A stretch of DNA of 54,595 bases, from contig JBBSMX010000011.1 in NCBI GenBank assembly GCA_038232935.1, positions 1-54,595 of the forward strand. The letters run 5' to 3'. This DNA comes from JBBSMX01 sp038232935. Lineage in GTDB: Bacteria > Bacteroidota > Rhodothermia > Rhodothermales > JANQRZ01. Of this stretch, positions 42,980-51,684 are shown piece after piece. Every line of letters begins with the position of its first letter. Within the stretch, counting starts at the first letter, position 1. The translations under genes and the position numbers were made by a program. The notes under the pieces are model-generated. The model worked only from the letters and a program-made list of their open reading frames with translations, was not told the origin of the DNA and did no database searches.

Positions 42980-43527
42980 GGAGTCGAAGAGGGGAGGCGT
43001 CGGGGCGTCGAGGGAGGGGGTGGAGGCGAGCCCTCTTCGTCTCTTTGCTTCTCGCTCTCACCCTCTCCCAAACCGGCTGCTGGTTCTACAGCTTCAGCGG
43101 GGCCTCGATTCCCGAGAACATCCGCACGATCTCAGTGCCGCTCGCCGAGGACCGGAGCCTGGGCGGCGTCCCCGGCATGAACGAGGCGCTGACGGATTTC
43201 CTGATCCAGCGCTTCGCCCGGCAGACCCGCCTCGCCCTCGAACCGGACGAGAACGCCGCCGACGCCGTGCTTACCTCTTCCATCGACCAGTACCGGAACG
43301 AGCCCGTCGCGGTGACCGGCAACGAGGTCGCCGCGCTCAACCGCGTCACGATCACCGTGCAGGTCCGCTACCTCGACCGGGCGGCGGACGAGGAGCGGCT
43401 CGCGCGGAGCTTCACGGCCTCGGCGGAGTACGATGCGACCGATATCGCGCTGGAGACGGGGACGGCCGTCGCCGTGCTCCGGCAAATCGCGGACGATGTC
43501 TTTACTGCCGCCACGTCCGATTGGTAG
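42976..43527 (+). CDS. lptE: LptE-like LPS-assembly lipoprotein
   Basis: 183 residues. A basic N-terminus and hydrophobic stretch end in lipobox SQTGC (Cys35), followed at once by the family signature CWFYSFSGASIPENIRTISV. Then AADAVLTSSIDQYRNEPVAV and NRVTITVQVRYLDRAADEE form the two-layer fold. LptE plugs the LptD barrel for lipopolysaccharide insertion in the outer membrane. Its ATG overlaps the stop of the sigma-54 activator gene. Confidence 0.9.
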   Translation: MRSRRGEASGRRGRGWRRALFVSLLLALTLSQTGCWFYSFSGASIPENIRTISVPLAEDRSLGGVPGMNEALTDFLIQRFARQTRLALEPDENAADAVLTSSIDQYRNEPVAVTGNEVAALNRVTITVQVRYLDRAADEERLARSFTASAEYDATDIALETGTAVAVLRQIADDVFTAATSDW

Positions 43528-43546
43528 GGTTATTCGCCGATTCACT

Positions 43547-43579
43547 GATTCGCTGATGGGGTCTCCCAATCAGCGAATC
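43547..43579. repeat. Hairpin between lptE and the glycosyltransferase gene
   Basis: GATTCGCTGAT (43547-43557) and ATCAGCGAATC (43569-43579) form a perfect 11-bp stem with an 11-nt loop, followed by repetitive CCAAYC-rich DNA up to 43600. A possible ATG at 43556 lies in the stem. It could terminate or attenuate lptE read-through. Confidence 0.6.
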
Positions 43580-43600
43580 GCCCAACCACCCAATCACTCA

Positions 43601-45166
43601 GTGATCCTCCTCGCCGTCCTCTACGCCGCCGCGATGCTGGTGCTGCTCGTCTTCGGGCTGAACCAGCTCTGGCTGGCGTACCGGCACGCGCGGGCGGACC
43701 GGCTGCGGCCGGGGCCGGTGCCTGAGCCGGACGCGCTGGCGGTGGACGGTCCCGCTACGGCGTGGCCGACGCTCACCGTCCAGCTCCCGCTCTACAACGA
43801 GCGCTACGTCGCTGCCCGACTCATCGACGCGTGCGTGCGGCTGGAGTACCCGGCAGGCCGCCTCGAACTCCAGGTTCTCGACGACTCGACCGACGAGACG
43901 CGGGCGGTCGTGGCCGAGCGCGTCGCGCACTGGCGGCGGCGCGGCGTGGACATCGTCCACGTCTGCCGGGACGACCGGGCGGGATACAAGGCCGGTGCCC
44001 TCGCCAACGGGCTGGGCTTCGCGCGCGGCGATCTCGTCGCCGTGTTCGACGCCGACTTCGTGCCGCCGGCGGACTTCCTGCTGCGGACAGTGCCGTACTT
44101 CTTCGAGGCGTCCGATGATCTCGCCGAGTCCGGTATCGGCCTCGTGCAGGCCCGCTGGAGCCACCTCAACGTCGGCTCGATGCTGACCCTCGCGCAGTCG
44201 GCGCTCCTCGACGCGCACTTCGTGATCGAGCAGGGCGTGCGCCACGAGACGAACTGCTTCATGAACTTCAACGGCACGGCCGGCGTCTGGCGGCGCGCTT
44301 GCATCGACGCCGCCGGCGGCTGGCAGGCCGACACGCTCACCGAAGACCTCGACCTCTCGTACCGCGCCCAGCTCGCGGGTTGGCGCTTCCGCTTCGTCGG
44401 CGACCTCGGGGTGCCGGCCGAACTGCCGGCGAGCGTGGCGGCGTGGCGCCAGCAGCAGTTCCGCTGGACGAAGGGCACGGCCGAGACGGCGCGGAAGATG
44501 CTCGGCCGGCTGTGGCGCGCGCGGCTCCCGCTCCGCGTCAAGCTCGAAGGCACGCTCCACCTCACCGGCTTCGTCGTCTTTCCGGCGATCCTCACGGCGG
44601 CCGTCCTCCACGCCCCGCTCCTCACCGCGCACGCGCTCGGGGCCGGCGTCTCCGACGCCTACCTCGGGGCGATGGGGTTGGGGCTGTTCGCCTTCGCCGG
44701 GATGATCCTCGCCCACCTCTTCGCGCAGCGCGCGCTCTACGCGGACTGGCCCCGCCGGATGCTGCTCTTCCCGTGGTTCCTCGCCGCCTCGATGGGCCTC
44801 GCCCTCTCGAACACGAAGGGTGCCGCCGAGGCGCTTCTGCGCCGCCGCTCCCCGTTTATCCGCACCCCGAAGCTGAGCGCGTCGGTGCGGCCATGGGGGA
44901 ACGACTACGGCTCGTCGGAGCGGTCCGCGCTGACGTGGATGGAGGGGACGCTCACGCTGTACTGCGCGGCCGGGTTCGTCGCGCTCGTCGTGAGCGGCGA
45001 GTGGGGGGCGGTCCCGTTCCAGCTCATGTTTACCGTCGGGTTCGGGTTCGTCTGCGTCCACGATGCGGTGCAGCAACGGCGTGCGCGCGCGAAAGGTCGT
45101 ACCTTGCGACCGAGCGATTCGCCGCTCTCCCTCTCTGCTCGACCCGCACCGCCGCCGCGCGCATGA
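43601..45166 (+). CDS. Membrane glycosyltransferase family 2 (cellulose-synthase-like)
   Basis: 521 residues from the GTG at 43601, which opens directly into a membrane helix (ILLAVLYAAAMLVLLVFGLN). The ATG at 43556 adds 15 residues coded by the hairpin and is less likely. GT2 motifs: LTVQLPLYNERYVAARLIDA, LDDSTDETRAVV, VFDADF (DxD), NGTAGVWRRACI, TEDLDLSYRAQLAGWRF and QQQFRWTKG (QxxRW). Four or five C-terminal helices follow. It polymerises or transfers a sugar at the membrane, for a surface polysaccharide or glycolipid; the substrate is unknown. It ends in an ATGA overlap with the TPR gene. Confidence 0.9.
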   Translation: MILLAVLYAAAMLVLLVFGLNQLWLAYRHARADRLRPGPVPEPDALAVDGPATAWPTLTVQLPLYNERYVAARLIDACVRLEYPAGRLELQVLDDSTDETRAVVAERVAHWRRRGVDIVHVCRDDRAGYKAGALANGLGFARGDLVAVFDADFVPPADFLLRTVPYFFEASDDLAESGIGLVQARWSHLNVGSMLTLAQSALLDAHFVIEQGVRHETNCFMNFNGTAGVWRRACIDAAGGWQADTLTEDLDLSYRAQLAGWRFRFVGDLGVPAELPASVAAWRQQQFRWTKGTAETARKMLGRLWRARLPLRVKLEGTLHLTGFVVFPAILTAAVLHAPLLTAHALGAGVSDAYLGAMGLGLFAFAGMILAHLFAQRALYADWPRRMLLFPWFLAASMGLALSNTKGAAEALLRRRSPFIRTPKLSASVRPWGNDYGSSERSALTWMEGTLTLYCAAGFVALVVSGEWGAVPFQLMFTVGFGFVCVHDAVQQRRARAKGRTLRPSDSPLSLSARPAPPPRA

Positions 45167-45915
45167 CCCCCACGACTACGCCGCCCGCTGCCGGGATTCA
45201 AGACGCCGCCCGCCACCTCGCCGAGGCCCGCACCGACGAGGCCGTCGCCGTGCTCGAACGTCTCGCCGCAGATTTCCCCGCGTACGTCACCGCGCACGTC
45301 CTGCTCGCCAAAGCCTACGACGCGAACGGCCGCACGGGCGACGCCCTCGAAGCGTGGCACCGCGCGTATTTCCTCATGCCCGGCAGCCCGCTCATCGTCC
45401 GCGAGCGCACCCGCCTGCTCCGAATCGCACCGTTCACCGCGGAGTTTGCCACGACGGAGGCGGCTACGGCCGAGCCTGAGGAGCCGCTGGCCGTGGAGCC
45501 CGTTGATGCTTCGGCGGACGAGGAAGAGGAGGTCGCTGTCTCGGAGGAGGAACAGGCGGATGAGCTGGACCCGTCCGAACCAGAGCCGTTCGAGCCCGTC
45601 GCGGCCGAACCGGCCGTCGAAGCCGCCCTGCTCACCGGCGAAGCGGACGACCTCGACACCCTCATCCAGCAACTCGAGAACGCGCCCCGCCTTCGACCCG
45701 ACCTGAACTTCAAAGACGAAGCCGGGGAGGTGGACGAGGTCGACGAAGACGAGGTGGTCTCCGAAACCCTCGCGCGGATTTACGAAGCGCAGAAGCAGTA
45801 CGAGGCCGCCGCCCGGATCTACGAACAGCTCGCCGACGAGCACCCCGACCGGGCGGCCGAACTGCGGAGCAAAGCCGCCGAGATGCGCCGCCTCGCCGAC
45901 GGCGCGGGGAGCTAG
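45163..45915 (+). CDS. TPR-containing protein
   Basis: 250 residues. TPR-type repeats at the N-terminus (ARHLAEARTDEAVAVLERLA; ARHLL-type AYDANGRTGDALEAWHRAYF) and C-terminus (LARIYEAQKQYEAAARIYEQ) flank a ~110-residue acidic, Glu/Pro-rich linker. No signal peptide is seen, so it is probably cytoplasmic. It overlaps the glycosyltransferase stop by four bases and precedes the AhpD-like gene by 2 nt; likely a scaffold for an envelope process. Function not assignable. Confidence 0.8.
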   Translation: MTPTTTPPAAGIQDAARHLAEARTDEAVAVLERLAADFPAYVTAHVLLAKAYDANGRTGDALEAWHRAYFLMPGSPLIVRERTRLLRIAPFTAEFATTEAATAEPEEPLAVEPVDASADEEEEVAVSEEEQADELDPSEPEPFEPVAAEPAVEAALLTGEADDLDTLIQQLENAPRLRPDLNFKDEAGEVDEVDEDEVVSETLARIYEAQKQYEAAARIYEQLADEHPDRAAELRSKAAEMRRLADGAGS

Positions 45916-45917
45916 CC

Positions 45918-46445
45918 ATGCTCCGTCGCTTCGCCCACCGTGCCGTCGCTGCCGCCGAGCGCGACCTCGGCGTCCCGATGGACTACCTCCGCCATATCGC
46001 GGACACGTCGCTGTCGGCGTTCATCAAGTTCGGGTTGTTTATGCCGCTGGCGAGCCACCGGAAGCGGCTGCCCGCCGCGCCGTACCACCTCGCGCGGCTC
46101 GTCGCCACCCGGCACGAGGACTGCGGGACGTGCGTGCAGATCGAAGTCAATAACGCGCTCCGCGCGGGCGTCGACGCGGCGCTCGTCCGGGCCGCTGCCG
46201 AAGGGCGGATGGCAGACCTCCCGCCTGAGCTGGCCGAGGTCGTGCGCTTCGCCGAGGGCGTGGTCAGTGGCGTGGACGACGACCTGTTGCGTGCGCGGAT
46301 GCGGGCGCGCTACGGCGACGCCGGCCTCACCGAACTCGCGCTCGGCATCGCCTCGGCGCGGGTGTTCCCGACGACGAAGCGGGCGCTCGGCTACGCCCGG
46401 TCATGCTCGCTCGTCCCCGTCCACTACGACGGCCGGGGCGCATGA
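45918..46445 (+). CDS. Carboxymuconolactone decarboxylase/AhpD-like protein
   Basis: 175 residues, all-helical. The AhpD-type active site is visible as RHEDCGTCVQIEVNNA, with the CxxC pair and preceding acidic residue. AhpD-like proteins are small disulfide reductases supporting peroxide defence; other members of this fold are decarboxylases. It starts 2 nt after the TPR gene and overlaps the anmK start (ATGA), so it belongs to the same transcript. The physiological substrate is unknown. Confidence 0.82.
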   Translation: MLRRFAHRAVAAAERDLGVPMDYLRHIADTSLSAFIKFGLFMPLASHRKRLPAAPYHLARLVATRHEDCGTCVQIEVNNALRAGVDAALVRAAAEGRMADLPPELAEVVRFAEGVVSGVDDDLLRARMRARYGDAGLTELALGIASARVFPTTKRALGYARSCSLVPVHYDGRGA

Positions 46446-47617
46446 CGAACCCCCTTCGTTCCCTTCTGGACCAGCCCGAGCGCGTCGTCGCCGGGGTAAT
46501 GAGCGGCACGTCGCTCGACGGCATCGACGTGGCGATTGCGCGCGTGCGCGGCAGCGGGCGAACCCTCGACCTCGAAACGCTCGCGTTCACCCACGCGGCA
46601 TACGCGCCCGAGCTCCGCGAGACGCTGCACCGGAATGTGGAAGCTGCCACCTCCAACGTCCGCGACCTCTCCCAACTCAATGCCCTGCTCGGCCGCCTCT
46701 TCACCGACGCCATCGAGCGCGCCGCCGCCGCCGCCGGCCTCAGCGTCCGCGACCTCGACCTCGTCGGGTCGCACGGGCACACCGCCCACCACGTCCCCGA
46801 CCCCGAGTCCTTCGCCGGGTACGAAGGCGTCGCTTCGACGCTCCAACTCGGTGACCCGGCCGTGATCGCCGCCCGCCTCGGCATCCCCGTCGTCGGCGAC
46901 TTCCGCACGGCCGATGTCGCGCTCGGCGGGCAGGGCGCGCCGCTCGTTCCGTATTTCGACTACGTGATGTTCGCCGACGCGGACGAGCAGCGGGCGCTCC
47001 TCAACCTCGGCGGGATTGCGAATGTGACGATCCTCCCGCGCGGAGCCGGGCCGGACGAGGTCTACGCCTTCGATACCGGGCCGGCCAACATGGTTCTCGA
47101 TGCGCTCACGGCCCGCCTCTTCGGCGAACCGTTCGACCGCGACGGTGCCCACGCCGCCGCCGGTACTCCCGACGAGGCCCTTCTCACGGAACTGCTCGCC
47201 GACGACTATTTCCACCGCCCGCCGCCGAAGTCGACGGGCCGCGAGGCCTTCGGGACGGCGTACGTGGATGGCCTCATCGCGCGCGGCAGTTCTCCGGACG
47301 ACCTGCTCGCCACCGCCACCGCCCTCACCGCTCGGTCCGTCGCCGACGCTGTCGAGCGGTTCGCGTCTGAGCCGCTCGACGCACTCATCGTCTCCGGCGG
47401 CGGCATCCACAACCGCGAACTGCTGCGCCTGCTCGCCGAGGCGTTCGCCCCCGTTCCCGTCCGCACCACGGCTGACTACGGCGTGGACCCCGACGCGAAA
47501 GAGGCGCTCTGCTTCGCCGTGCTCGCCCACGAGTTCGTCAACGGCGTCCCGACGAACCTGCCGTCCGTCACCGGGGCCTCCCGCCCGACGCTCCTCGGCA
47601 AGCTGTGTCTGGGATAA
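46442..47617 (+). CDS. anmK: Anhydro-N-acetylmuramic acid kinase
   Basis: 391 residues from the ATG overlapping the previous stop. Family signatures: VVAGVMSGTSLDGIDVAI at the N-terminus, DLVGSHGHTAHH, STLQLGDPAVIAARLGIPVV, and GGIANVTILP, FDTGPANMVLDALTARL. It phosphorylates 1,6-anhydro-MurNAc while opening its ring, recycling peptidoglycan fragments in the cytoplasm. The C-terminal segment YGVDPDAKEALCFAVLAHEF is also typical. Confidence 0.95.
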   Translation: MTNPLRSLLDQPERVVAGVMSGTSLDGIDVAIARVRGSGRTLDLETLAFTHAAYAPELRETLHRNVEAATSNVRDLSQLNALLGRLFTDAIERAAAAAGLSVRDLDLVGSHGHTAHHVPDPESFAGYEGVASTLQLGDPAVIAARLGIPVVGDFRTADVALGGQGAPLVPYFDYVMFADADEQRALLNLGGIANVTILPRGAGPDEVYAFDTGPANMVLDALTARLFGEPFDRDGAHAAAGTPDEALLTELLADDYFHRPPPKSTGREAFGTAYVDGLIARGSSPDDLLATATALTARSVADAVERFASEPLDALIVSGGGIHNRELLRLLAEAFAPVPVRTTADYGVDPDAKEALCFAVLAHEFVNGVPTNLPSVTGASRPTLLGKLCLG

Positions 47618-47697
47618 CGCAGCGCCGAAGATTCGGTGAGCACGGATCGGCGGGAGGGAGGCGGAGGTAGAGACCGGACACCCAACGCCTCTCCTTT

Positions 47698-48732
47698 ATG
47701 CCTGAAATCTCCAGCCCTTTCACTCCCATTTCCCACGTCGGCGAGTTCGGTCTGATCGACCGGTTGCGTGACGTGCTCGGCGATGCTACGTCGGACACAC
47801 TCGTGCAGGGCATCGGCGACGACGCGGCGGTGGTCCGCATCGGCGACGGCCGCGTCCACGTCATCACCACGGATGCCCTCGTCGAAGGCGTCCACTTCGA
47901 CCGGACGTTCGCGCCGCTGGGCACGCTCGGGTTCAAGGCGATTGCGGTCAACGTCAGCGACATCGTGGCGATGAACGCCGTCTCGCGCTGGGCGACGGTC
48001 GCGCTCGGGCTGCCCAATAATGTGTCGGTGGAAGCGGCGGAGACGCTTTACGAGGGGATGGCCGAGGCGTGCCGGACGTACGGCGTCACGGTCATCGGCG
48101 GCGACGTGACGGCGGCCGAGCGGCTGCTGCTCTCCGTGACGGTGATCGGCGAAGCCTCCGAAGACGAAGTGGTGTACCGGCGCGGCGCGCAGCCCGGCGA
48201 CCTGCTCTGCGTCACGGGAGATCTGGGCAGCGCCGTAGCCGGCCTCAAGGTGCTCCTCGCCGAGAAGGACACGTTCACCGAAGCCGACACGCAGCCGGAC
48301 CTCAGCGCGTGGAGCTACGTCGTCCAGCGCCAGCTCGCCCCGCGCGCCCGGCTGGACCGGGTGCGCCAGTGGCGCGAGGCGGGCGTGAAGCCGCACGCGC
48401 TCATCGACATCTCGGACGGGCTGGCTTCCGAAGTCCACCACCTGTGCAGGGCCGGGGGCGTCGGCGCGCGCATCGAGGCGGCGCTGTTGCCCATCCACGC
48501 CCAGACCTTCCAGGCTGCCGCGCGGTTCGGAGATGCGCCCGAGGCGTACGCCCTCTACGGCGGCGAGGACTACGAACTGCTCTTCGCCCTCCCCGAGGCG
48601 CAGGCCAAAAGGCTACCGGGCGACTCGTTCGCTGTCGTCGGTGCGGTGACGGAAGACCAGGGTGAAGTCGTGATTGGGATGCCAGACGGGGAGACACGCC
48701 CGCTCACGGCGACGGGCTTCCAGCACTTTTGA
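47698..48732 (+). CDS. thiL: Thiamine-monophosphate kinase
   Basis: 344 residues. Motifs: GEFGLIDRLRDVLG, GIGDDAAVVRIGDG, ITTDALVEGVHFDRTFAPLG, FKAIAVNVSDIVAMNA and CVTGDLGSAVAGLKVLL, then IDISDGLASEVHHLC. It phosphorylates thiamine monophosphate to thiamine diphosphate with ATP. It is separated by 80 nt from anmK. No TPP riboswitch is visible. The 209 bases after it to atpD hold a weak hairpin (GAAAGAGC with GCTCTTTT) but no gene. Confidence 0.95.
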   Translation: MPEISSPFTPISHVGEFGLIDRLRDVLGDATSDTLVQGIGDDAAVVRIGDGRVHVITTDALVEGVHFDRTFAPLGTLGFKAIAVNVSDIVAMNAVSRWATVALGLPNNVSVEAAETLYEGMAEACRTYGVTVIGGDVTAAERLLLSVTVIGEASEDEVVYRRGAQPGDLLCVTGDLGSAVAGLKVLLAEKDTFTEADTQPDLSAWSYVVQRQLAPRARLDRVRQWREAGVKPHALIDISDGLASEVHHLCRAGGVGARIEAALLPIHAQTFQAAARFGDAPEAYALYGGEDYELLFALPEAQAKRLPGDSFAVVGAVTEDQGEVVIGMPDGETRPLTATGFQHF

Positions 48733-48941
48733 GGAAAGAGCAGCGAGAGCGCTGACATCCCTCCGCTCTTTTCTGCGTTTCCCCGACCCTCGACTCCTTT
48801 TCCCCGTTTCTTCGACCGCTCGGCACGGCGCGGAGGCATCCGAGCCGGGGGAGGTCGGTATCTTATCCGTCCGGCTTTACAGGGCGCTGCGATGCCCGGT
48901 GTCGGTCACTTTTGACGTTACGCTCCTTCCTTCCGAGACGC

Positions 48942-50453
48942 ATGGAAAGCTCCCCCACTCCCGTAGCAACGAAGGCCACGACCGGCGAGGTCGTCCAGAT
49001 CATCGGCCCCGTCATTGACGCGGACTTCTCCGGCAGCAAGATCCCCGCGATCCTCGACGCCCTGGAGATCGACCGTGGCGACGAGGGCACGCTCGTGCTC
49101 GAAGTGCAGCAGCACCTCGGCGAAGGCCGCGTCCGCGCCATCGCGATGGACACGACGGACGGTATCTCGCGCGGCACGCCCGTCCTCGACACCGGCCGGC
49201 CGATCGCGATGCCCGTCGGACCCGAGATCAGGGGCCGCCTCTTCAACGTCGTCGGCAAGGCCATCGACGGGTTGCCGCAGCCGGAGGTGGACGAGTACCG
49301 GCCGATCCACGCCCAGCCGCCGCCCTTCGAGGATCTCGCCACGAGCGTTGAAATGCTCGAGACGGGCATCAAGGTCGTCGACCTCATCCAGCCCTACGCG
49401 CGTGGTGGCAAGATCGGCCTCTTCGGCGGGGCCGGGGTCGGCAAGACCGTGCTCATCATGGAGCTCATCAACAACATCGCGAAGGGGCACGAGGGCCTCT
49501 CGGTGTTCGCCGGCGTCGGCGAGCGGACGCGCGAGGGGAACGACCTCATGCGCGAGATGCTCGAATCCGGCGTGATCCAGTACGGCAAGGACTTCCTCCA
49601 CTCGATGGAGGAGGGCGGCTGGGACCTCAGCAAGGTCGACCTCGACGAGGTGAAGGAGTCGAACATCTCGCTCGTGTTCGGGCAGATGAACGAGCCGCCC
49701 GGCGCCCGTGCCCGCGTCGCGCTCTCCGGCCTCACCATCGCCGAGTACTTCCGCGACCTCGGCGGGCGCGATGTGCTCTTCTTCGTCGACAACGTGTTCC
49801 GCTTCACGCAGGCGGGCTCCGAAGTGTCGGCCCTCCTCGGCCGGATGCCGAGCGCCGTGGGCTACCAGCCGACGCTCGCCACCGAGATGGGCGAGATGCA
49901 GGAGCGCATCACCTCCACCAAGAAGGGCTCGATCACGTCCGTGCAGGCCGTCTACGTCCCGGCCGACGACCTCACCGACCCCGCCCCGGCGACGACGTTC
50001 GCCCACCTCGACGCGACGACGACGCTCTCGCGCCGCATCGCCTCCCTCGGCATCTATCCCGCCGTCGACCCGCTCGACTCGAACTCGCGCATCCTCGGTG
50101 ACGAGCACTACAACACGGCGCAGGACGTGAAGGAGCTGCTCCAGCGCTACCGCGAGCTGCAGGACATCATCGCGATCCTCGGCATGGACGAGCTCTCGGA
50201 TGAAGACAAGCTCGTCGTGAGCCGCGCCCGTAAGGCCGAGCGCTTCATGAGCCAGCCGTTCTTCGTGGCCGAGCAGTTCACCGGCACGCCCGGCAAGTAC
50301 GTCAAGATCGAGGACACGATTCGCGGCTTCCGCATGATCCTCGACGGCGAGCTCGACCGGATCCCCGAGCAGGCGTTCCTCTACAAGGGCGGGATCGACG
50401 AGGTGCTTGAGGCCGGCGAGAAGATGGCGGCCCAGGAAGAAACCGAAGCGTAA
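48942..50453 (+). CDS. atpD: F1F0 ATP synthase subunit beta
   Basis: 503 residues from the ATG at 48942; ten upstream codons from 48912 are not conserved-looking. Walker A is GGAGVGKT (162-169), with ELINNIAKGHEGLSVFAGVG, the GERTREG motif, VSALLGRMPSAVGYQPTLAT and the DELSEE-type stretch AILGMDELSDEDKLVVSRAR. It is the catalytic subunit of the ATP synthase. Only atpC accompanies it; the other subunits lie elsewhere, as in many Bacteroidota. Confidence 0.98.
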   Translation: MESSPTPVATKATTGEVVQIIGPVIDADFSGSKIPAILDALEIDRGDEGTLVLEVQQHLGEGRVRAIAMDTTDGISRGTPVLDTGRPIAMPVGPEIRGRLFNVVGKAIDGLPQPEVDEYRPIHAQPPPFEDLATSVEMLETGIKVVDLIQPYARGGKIGLFGGAGVGKTVLIMELINNIAKGHEGLSVFAGVGERTREGNDLMREMLESGVIQYGKDFLHSMEEGGWDLSKVDLDEVKESNISLVFGQMNEPPGARARVALSGLTIAEYFRDLGGRDVLFFVDNVFRFTQAGSEVSALLGRMPSAVGYQPTLATEMGEMQERITSTKKGSITSVQAVYVPADDLTDPAPATTFAHLDATTTLSRRIASLGIYPAVDPLDSNSRILGDEHYNTAQDVKELLQRYRELQDIIAILGMDELSDEDKLVVSRARKAERFMSQPFFVAEQFTGTPGKYVKIEDTIRGFRMILDGELDRIPEQAFLYKGGIDEVLEAGEKMAAQEETEA

Positions 50454-50466
50454 AACGAACTGAACT

Positions 50467-50892
50467 ATGGCCGCAGGCACCCTGTACGTCGAGATCGTCG
50501 CGCCGGACAAGAACGCGTTCCGGGGCGAGGCCGTGAGTTTCCAGGCTCCCGGCGTCGAAGGCTCCTTCGAGGTCCTTTACAACCACGCGCCGATGATCGC
50601 GGCGACGGGCGTCGGCCCTGCCACGATCACCACGCCCGGCGGCGAGACCGTCCAGTTCGCCACGTCCGGCGGCTTCGTCGAGATCCTCGACAACCGCGTG
50701 ATCATGGTGACGGAGACGGCCGAGCCCGTGGGCGAGATCGACCTCGAACGCGCCCGCGCGGCTGAGGAAAGCGCCCGCGAGCGGCTCCGCGAGAGCCACT
50801 CGCCGGAGGAGCGCGCCGCTGCCGAGTCTGACCTCGAACGCGCCCGCAACCGCGCTCGCCTCGCGATGGGCCGCGTCGGTGCCGGCCGGTAG
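50467..50892 (+). CDS. atpC: F1F0 ATP synthase subunit epsilon
   Basis: 141 residues. The N-terminal beta-sandwich reads LYVEIVAPDKNAFRGEAVSF and VEGSFEVLYNHAPMIAATGV (the usual G-xx-G-xLxxHAP pattern, with a Glu variant), followed by FVEILDNRVIMVTETAEP and a two-helix, Arg/Glu-rich C-terminus of about 50 residues that can inhibit ATP hydrolysis. It is 13 nt downstream of atpD and ends at a strong terminator. Confidence 0.95.
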   Translation: MAAGTLYVEIVAPDKNAFRGEAVSFQAPGVEGSFEVLYNHAPMIAATGVGPATITTPGGETVQFATSGGFVEILDNRVIMVTETAEPVGEIDLERARAAEESARERLRESHSPEERAAAESDLERARNRARLAMGRVGAGR

Positions 50893-50920
50893 ACACCGGA
50901 GCCTCCGCTATCACCCCGAG

Positions 50921-50956
50921 CGTCCGGCAGCCCGTAAGCTGCCGGGCGTTTCCGTT
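50921..50956 (+). terminator. Terminator after atpDC
   Basis: An 11-bp stem (CGTCCGGCAGC with GCTGCCGGGCG, one T-G pair) with loop CCGTAA is followed by TTTCCGTTT. It lies between convergent atpC and the F420-type oxidoreductase gene and may work in both directions. Confidence 0.75.
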
Positions 50957-50964
50957 TGAGGAGG

Positions 50965-51597
50965 CTACGCCCGCAGCAGCTTGAAGGCGTGGCCCCCGCC
51001 TCCGCTCCGCATCGCGTGCGTGATCCAGATGATCGCGAGGGCGTCGAGGTAGCGCGACTGCTCGATCCCGCCGAGGTCGATGTGCTCCCAGCCGAAGGCA
51101 TCGAGCACGTCGCCTGCCTGCTTTTTGGCACCCTCGTCGTCGCCGGCGATGAACATCGTGGGCGGGCCATCGGGGAAGTCGGGATCGACCATGTAGGCCG
51201 CGCCGACCGTATTGAAGCACTTGACGATGTGGGCGTTGGGGAGCCAGGCCTGCACGCGCTCGCCGGAGGAGTCGTTGCCGGAAACAGCGAGGCGAGGGGT
51301 CCCATCTGAGAAGTCGAGCGGGTTCGTCGCGTCGAGGACGGTCTTTCCGGCGAAGTGGTTGCCCGCGAGGTGGAGCGCGTTCTCGACGCCGTCCCAGCTA
51401 ACCGCGAGGACGAGGAGATCGCCGAAGTCGGCGGCCCCGTCGAACGTGGTGACGGTCGCGCCGGTGTCGGCGGCCCACTGTTGCAGTTCGTCACGCTCGG
51501 GAGAGCGGGTGCCGAGTCGGACGGCGTGGCCGTGCGCGGCGAAGCCCCGGCCGAGGGCTTGGCCGACATCGCCGGAGCCGAGAATACCGGTGTTCAC
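50965..51597 (-). CDS. NADPH-dependent F420 reductase-family oxidoreductase
   Basis: 210 residues from a GTG at 51597, which begins directly at the Rossmann strand VNTGILGSGDVGQALGRGFA; the frame extends 28 codons further without family character and through a hairpin. Other segments: RLGTRSPERDELQQWAADTG, LLVLAVSWDGVENALHLAG, VLDATNPLDFSDG and IVKCFNTVGAAYMVDPDFPD. The family includes F420H2:NADP oxidoreductases, but many bacterial members of this length act without F420, so the substrate is open. Confidence 0.85.
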   Translation of the reverse strand: MNTGILGSGDVGQALGRGFAAHGHAVRLGTRSPERDELQQWAADTGATVTTFDGAADFGDLLVLAVSWDGVENALHLAGNHFAGKTVLDATNPLDFSDGTPRLAVSGNDSSGERVQAWLPNAHIVKCFNTVGAAYMVDPDFPDGPPTMFIAGDDEGAKKQAGDVLDAFGWEHIDLGGIEQSRYLDALAIIWITHAMRSGGGGHAFKLLRA

Positions 51598-51639
51598 AGG
51601 ACGTAATGGATCAGTGGATGGTAGACCGTTCGCAGGTAA

Positions 51640-51672
51640 CTGCGTCTCCTCCCTCGTGCGGAGGAGACGCAG
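51640..51672 (-). terminator. Hairpin downstream of the alcohol dehydrogenase gene
   Basis: A perfect 12-bp stem, CTGCGTCTCCTC with GAGGAGACGCAG, and a 9-nt loop, beginning 12 nt after the dehydrogenase stop. There is no T-tract, so it may stabilise mRNA ends or need Rho. Confidence 0.5.
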
Positions 51673-51684
51673 CCACCCCACGTC

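Noticed and set aside
47618..47697. Possible TPP riboswitch before thiL
   Set aside because: The 80-nt gap is too short and lacks the CUGAGA and ACCUGA-type elements.
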